Shown here: piece by piece, positions 60,805 to 64,000 of the stretch
Layout: every line of letters begins with the position of its first letter
Numbering within the stretch: position 1 is the first letter of the stretch
The notes under the pieces: model-generated
What the model was told of the DNA's origin: nothing
The model's input: the letters and a program-made list of their open reading frames with translations, nothing else
Database searches by the model: none
NCBI GenBank assembly: GCA_013397435.1
Contig: VZRG01001073.1
Span: 1 to 64,000, forward strand
Reading direction: 5' to 3'
Source: Erythrocercus mccallii
Lineage: Eukaryota; Chordata; Aves; Passeriformes; Dicruridae
DNA: 64,000 nt
Position numbers and translations under genes: made by a program

Positions 60805-63514
60805 TATTTTTAGATTTGTGCTCTGCCACAAGCATGGTACCATATGCTATGTGTTAGAGGATAAGAGGCGGGCATTCTGAAAAATAGACTAATTTTAGTT
60901 GTGCAGAGTATCTTTAGTGCATGTAGAGTAGCAATGGCCAAATCTTATTCACTGAAGTGTTTAATGTTAGGTGGATCATAAGGGACAAAAAGAATTGCCT
61001 GATAGTTTTTGTTGGTACCTTATGTACCTACTTGGTGTCTGTGAAAAGACAAAACACTGTATCATGTGCTGAGACATAATTCAAACAGTTCCCATTTCAC
61101 ATAAAACAACAAAGAAAGAAAAAAACATTACAAAAAAAATTTGAGCCTTTATAAAATACAAGTCTAAGGTGTATACATACTAAATGATAACCTGCATACT
61201 GCATGTTTGAATTATACAGAAATGTCAATGACAGTGTAAATTTCCTTTAGGAATTTGTACTTGCTTGATGAATAAAAATGCCTAATTTTGAAAAAGCAGA
61301 GTAACTGCAAGGTAGACCAGAGAAATGTATTCCTCTCGCATCTAGAGCAGTGATACAGATCCCTGGTGGTTAGTGCTCAACTCTTTTGTATGAACTAGAA
61401 ACTGCCCTTCTTCCAAGTTATATTTTAGATTGTGTTTAAATGGCAGTTACTTCTCTTTCCTGTTTACAGGGTGGGTTTTTTTTCCTGTCACTCTCTCTTT
61501 CTTTCTTCTTTTCTGTAGCATCTATTTCTGTGGGATGAAAGCAGAAACTCTACAACATGCACAAGGCTGTGATTTTCTTCTTACTTCTATAATTGCTATA
61601 CCACAACTAATTTCTCTAAGGCAGTGTTTCCAAAACAGGAAGGCAGTGGATGCATGTAATACTTGACATGGGTAAGGTTATGTGTAAGATGAAGCAAGAT
61701 GACAGCAAGTACCAAGGGAGCCTCAGCAGCCCAATTAATGCTCATTATTCAGCCTGCATGTTGGCTGTGATGCCTTCGTGCTGCTTGGTGATGCAAACTT
61801 GTGTTTGGACAGCAAACATCCTGGAGCTTTCTGGCACTGAGGATACAGAGCTGGGTTCCAGCAGAGCCCAGGTGCTGGTGTTGTCAGATCCTGGGTGTTT
61901 GTGTGATCCCAGCTGTTCAGCAGGGAAGTGGTTTGCAAGGTGACCACTTCAAGCTCCAGCCACTATCTAGGTGGATGATGGTAGAGCTTATGGGGAGAAC
62001 AGAGACCTTTGGCCTTTGATACCAGACATAGGAAAAACCTTAGGTGGATAGCTCACATGGTGCATCAAGTCTTTCCCTGATCATACTGAGCTTGCAGCAT
62101 TTGACAGTGCCTCACTTTGATAAATGGGATAGCAAGGTGCTGGCAGTCTGGCCTCCTGGGAAACTTTTCAGGCAAAACACAAGTTTCCACTCCTTTGAAT
62201 TTGCTGGAGTCATGTTTTTGTGTGGCATTAAAACAGGGTAGTTACTGACCTTGTCACAACTTACTATATTTTCTGATTTTAAAATGTTTCTGTTTAGCAA
62301 TGTTTATTTCTGTGTGGGTTTCTTTTGTTGGCTTGCATTTAGCCAGTGGTTATTCTAACCTATTGATTCATCCTATAAAAGGTCTTAATTTTGTTATATC
62401 TGTGATAAATAGAAGGATTAGAAATTCCATTTCCACTTAAAGGAGAAATATGGGAATTCACAGCACCAAGTAATTATTGGATGAAAATGCTGATTACTAA
62501 TAATACTTCAGTCAGAATAATTTTGTTTTGCACTTCTGCATTTTGCAAAACTCTTCTATATCACAGAGATTTGGTGTCATAGATTTGATGCCTTGAGAAA
62601 GATAAGGGATGGGGCTGTATTTTGAATTTATGCAAAAATACGAATGAGGAGAGGCATTCAAAAAAAGAGAGTGCCTTTCAGTATAAATAAACTGGCAGGG
62701 AAAATTAATAAGTAAACTATTGCAAGTGGCTTCCTATTAAGTCATATAAGGTAAATGATGTGTTATTTCAATGATTTTATAATTGCCCCAGTAATAAAAA
62801 GTACTAATAAGGGGTTTGTATGTATGTCAAAATTCAGCATAATCTGTGTTTATAAGAATTAAGTTTTTCACATAGCAGGAGACAAAGGAGTTTAACCCAA
62901 ATCCCTCAGTGCTCTTACTGGTGATTTAGGACCTGGTCAATTGATTTATAGATTATAGGAGCAACTTGACTGCATATTTAGCAGTGCATTCCATTGTTAC
63001 ATGTTATCAACTTTAACTTTGTGTTATGCTGTACTTTTTGTAAGAAATTTCTATTGTATATATTTTTTTAAAATTACATCTTCTAGGTTTTATCTGTTTT
63101 ACATATCTTTCCCCCCTTCCTGCCAGCTGTGACATAGAAGATAAAAACTTGCCTTACTGTTGTTAACCTTTAATAATTTTCCTTTTCTAATTTTGCATCA
63201 ATATCCAGTTTCATTGTAATGCAAATAATAATTCAAATTATATTTATTATACTAACATTGGATTGAGGGTAAGCTTAAATACTAAGAGTCTGCTTTTACG
63301 GATACTTAATTTGAATTCAGATACTCCTGCTTGTCTATAATCTGTGTTAAAATAGCCATTTTTCTGTTCAAGCTAGGCTTTACAAAGACCCTTCTTTGTT
63401 CCTCCTCAGTTTTCAGTCTAAAACATTTAGATGATACAGATTAATAAAAAACATGGCACGAGGGTCTTAAGATTATAGGGAATATAATTGTATCATTTGC
63501 AATAGTACTGTAAC

Positions 63515-63548
63515 TGTGTGTGTATATATATATGTATGTATATAAATA
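63515..63548. repeat. TG then TA microsatellite
   Basis: GTGTGTGTATATATATATG with trailing TATA repeats in the SGTB intron. Confidence 0.85.
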
Positions 63549-64000
63549 GAATTTTATATAGTAGCTGCCACTGATCTTCTGTCTAAAAATATGAGCATAT
63601 TTAAAACTTCAGCTAGGGATATGGCTCTACATTCTTAGATTTACTGTGAGCGTTATTTGCATTATTATTGAAGGTTTAATCCTTACACAGGCCGTGTGAA
63701 AGGATATTGCAGATATATTTTTTAATAGGATAAAGATTTGTGATTAATACTGCATTTGATTAATAAAGTATCTTCAAATAAATATATTTTATTCCAAAAA
63801 AATATAAGAATAATAAGCATCTTGCCTTTATTCTGTACAGTAAAGATGAGCCATTTTCTTCCAGCTGTTATGGCACACAAATATATGCCAGTTGTGTGCT
63901 TTGAGGTGGGGTGTGTGACACATGGACATTCACAGTTGTATTATGAGTTGTGTTTTTGTTAAATCACTATATTTTCATATTTAAAGAAAAACTTTAAAAG

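Larger units (their letters stand above)
59247..64000 (+). other. SGTB: SGTB intron, runs off the right edge
   Basis: No second coding exon was found. It holds the CR1 tail, the 33-bp duplication and microsatellites. The stretch 61650-62250 is slightly richer in G+C and open in short frames, but I cannot name it. Confidence 0.75.

Noticed and set aside
1..64000. CRISPR arrays, operons or bacterial defence systems
   Set aside because: The window is clearly vertebrate nuclear DNA; the only regular repeat array is the 40-bp minisatellite, whose units are directly adjacent without unique spacers.

Overview
The window looks like avian, probably songbird, nuclear DNA. It contains CR1 LINE fragments with typical bird 3' ends and LTR fragments of the kind common in passerines. 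It is A/T-rich and intron-rich, with one strong CpG island. Two vertebrate genes, NLN and SGTB, lie head to head, the arrangement found at human 5q12.3. In birds this block is expected on chromosome Z, but that is inference from conserved gene order.

The main gene is NLN (neurolysin, an M3 zinc metallopeptidase) on the minus strand. All 13 coding exons can be placed base by base from 57287 (ATG) down to 21305 (end of stop). Every junction has AG/GT signals and compatible phase, and together they give 2103 nt, or 700 residues. The zinc site is intact: HEFGH is encoded in exon 9 and the third ligand Glu lies 25 residues on, in exon 10. SGTB starts on the plus strand from the same CpG island. 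A non-coding first exon has its donor at 57569 and the first coding exon is 59147-59246. The rest of SGTB lies past the right edge.

Layout: 1-21300 is NLN 3' flank, mostly single-copy A/T-rich DNA. It holds a large decayed CR1 (10304-12250, interrupted by a 625-base N gap), an older CR1-like stretch, a solo LTR (15799-16089) and a possible exon of an unidentified minus-strand gene at the very left edge. 21305-57287 is NLN, with a probable LTR, a second long CR1, short CR1 tails and several perfect inverted repeats in its introns. 56700-58000 is the CpG island with the shared promoter. 57570-64000 is SGTB intron, first coding exon and intron, with a 40-bp minisatellite of about ten copies.

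No CRISPR array, operon, tRNA, rRNA or other prokaryote-style system is present. The points most worth a second look are a substitution in NLN exon 7 that creates a strong competing splice donor, the SGTB minisatellite, and the long perfect palindromes in NLN introns 1 and 2.
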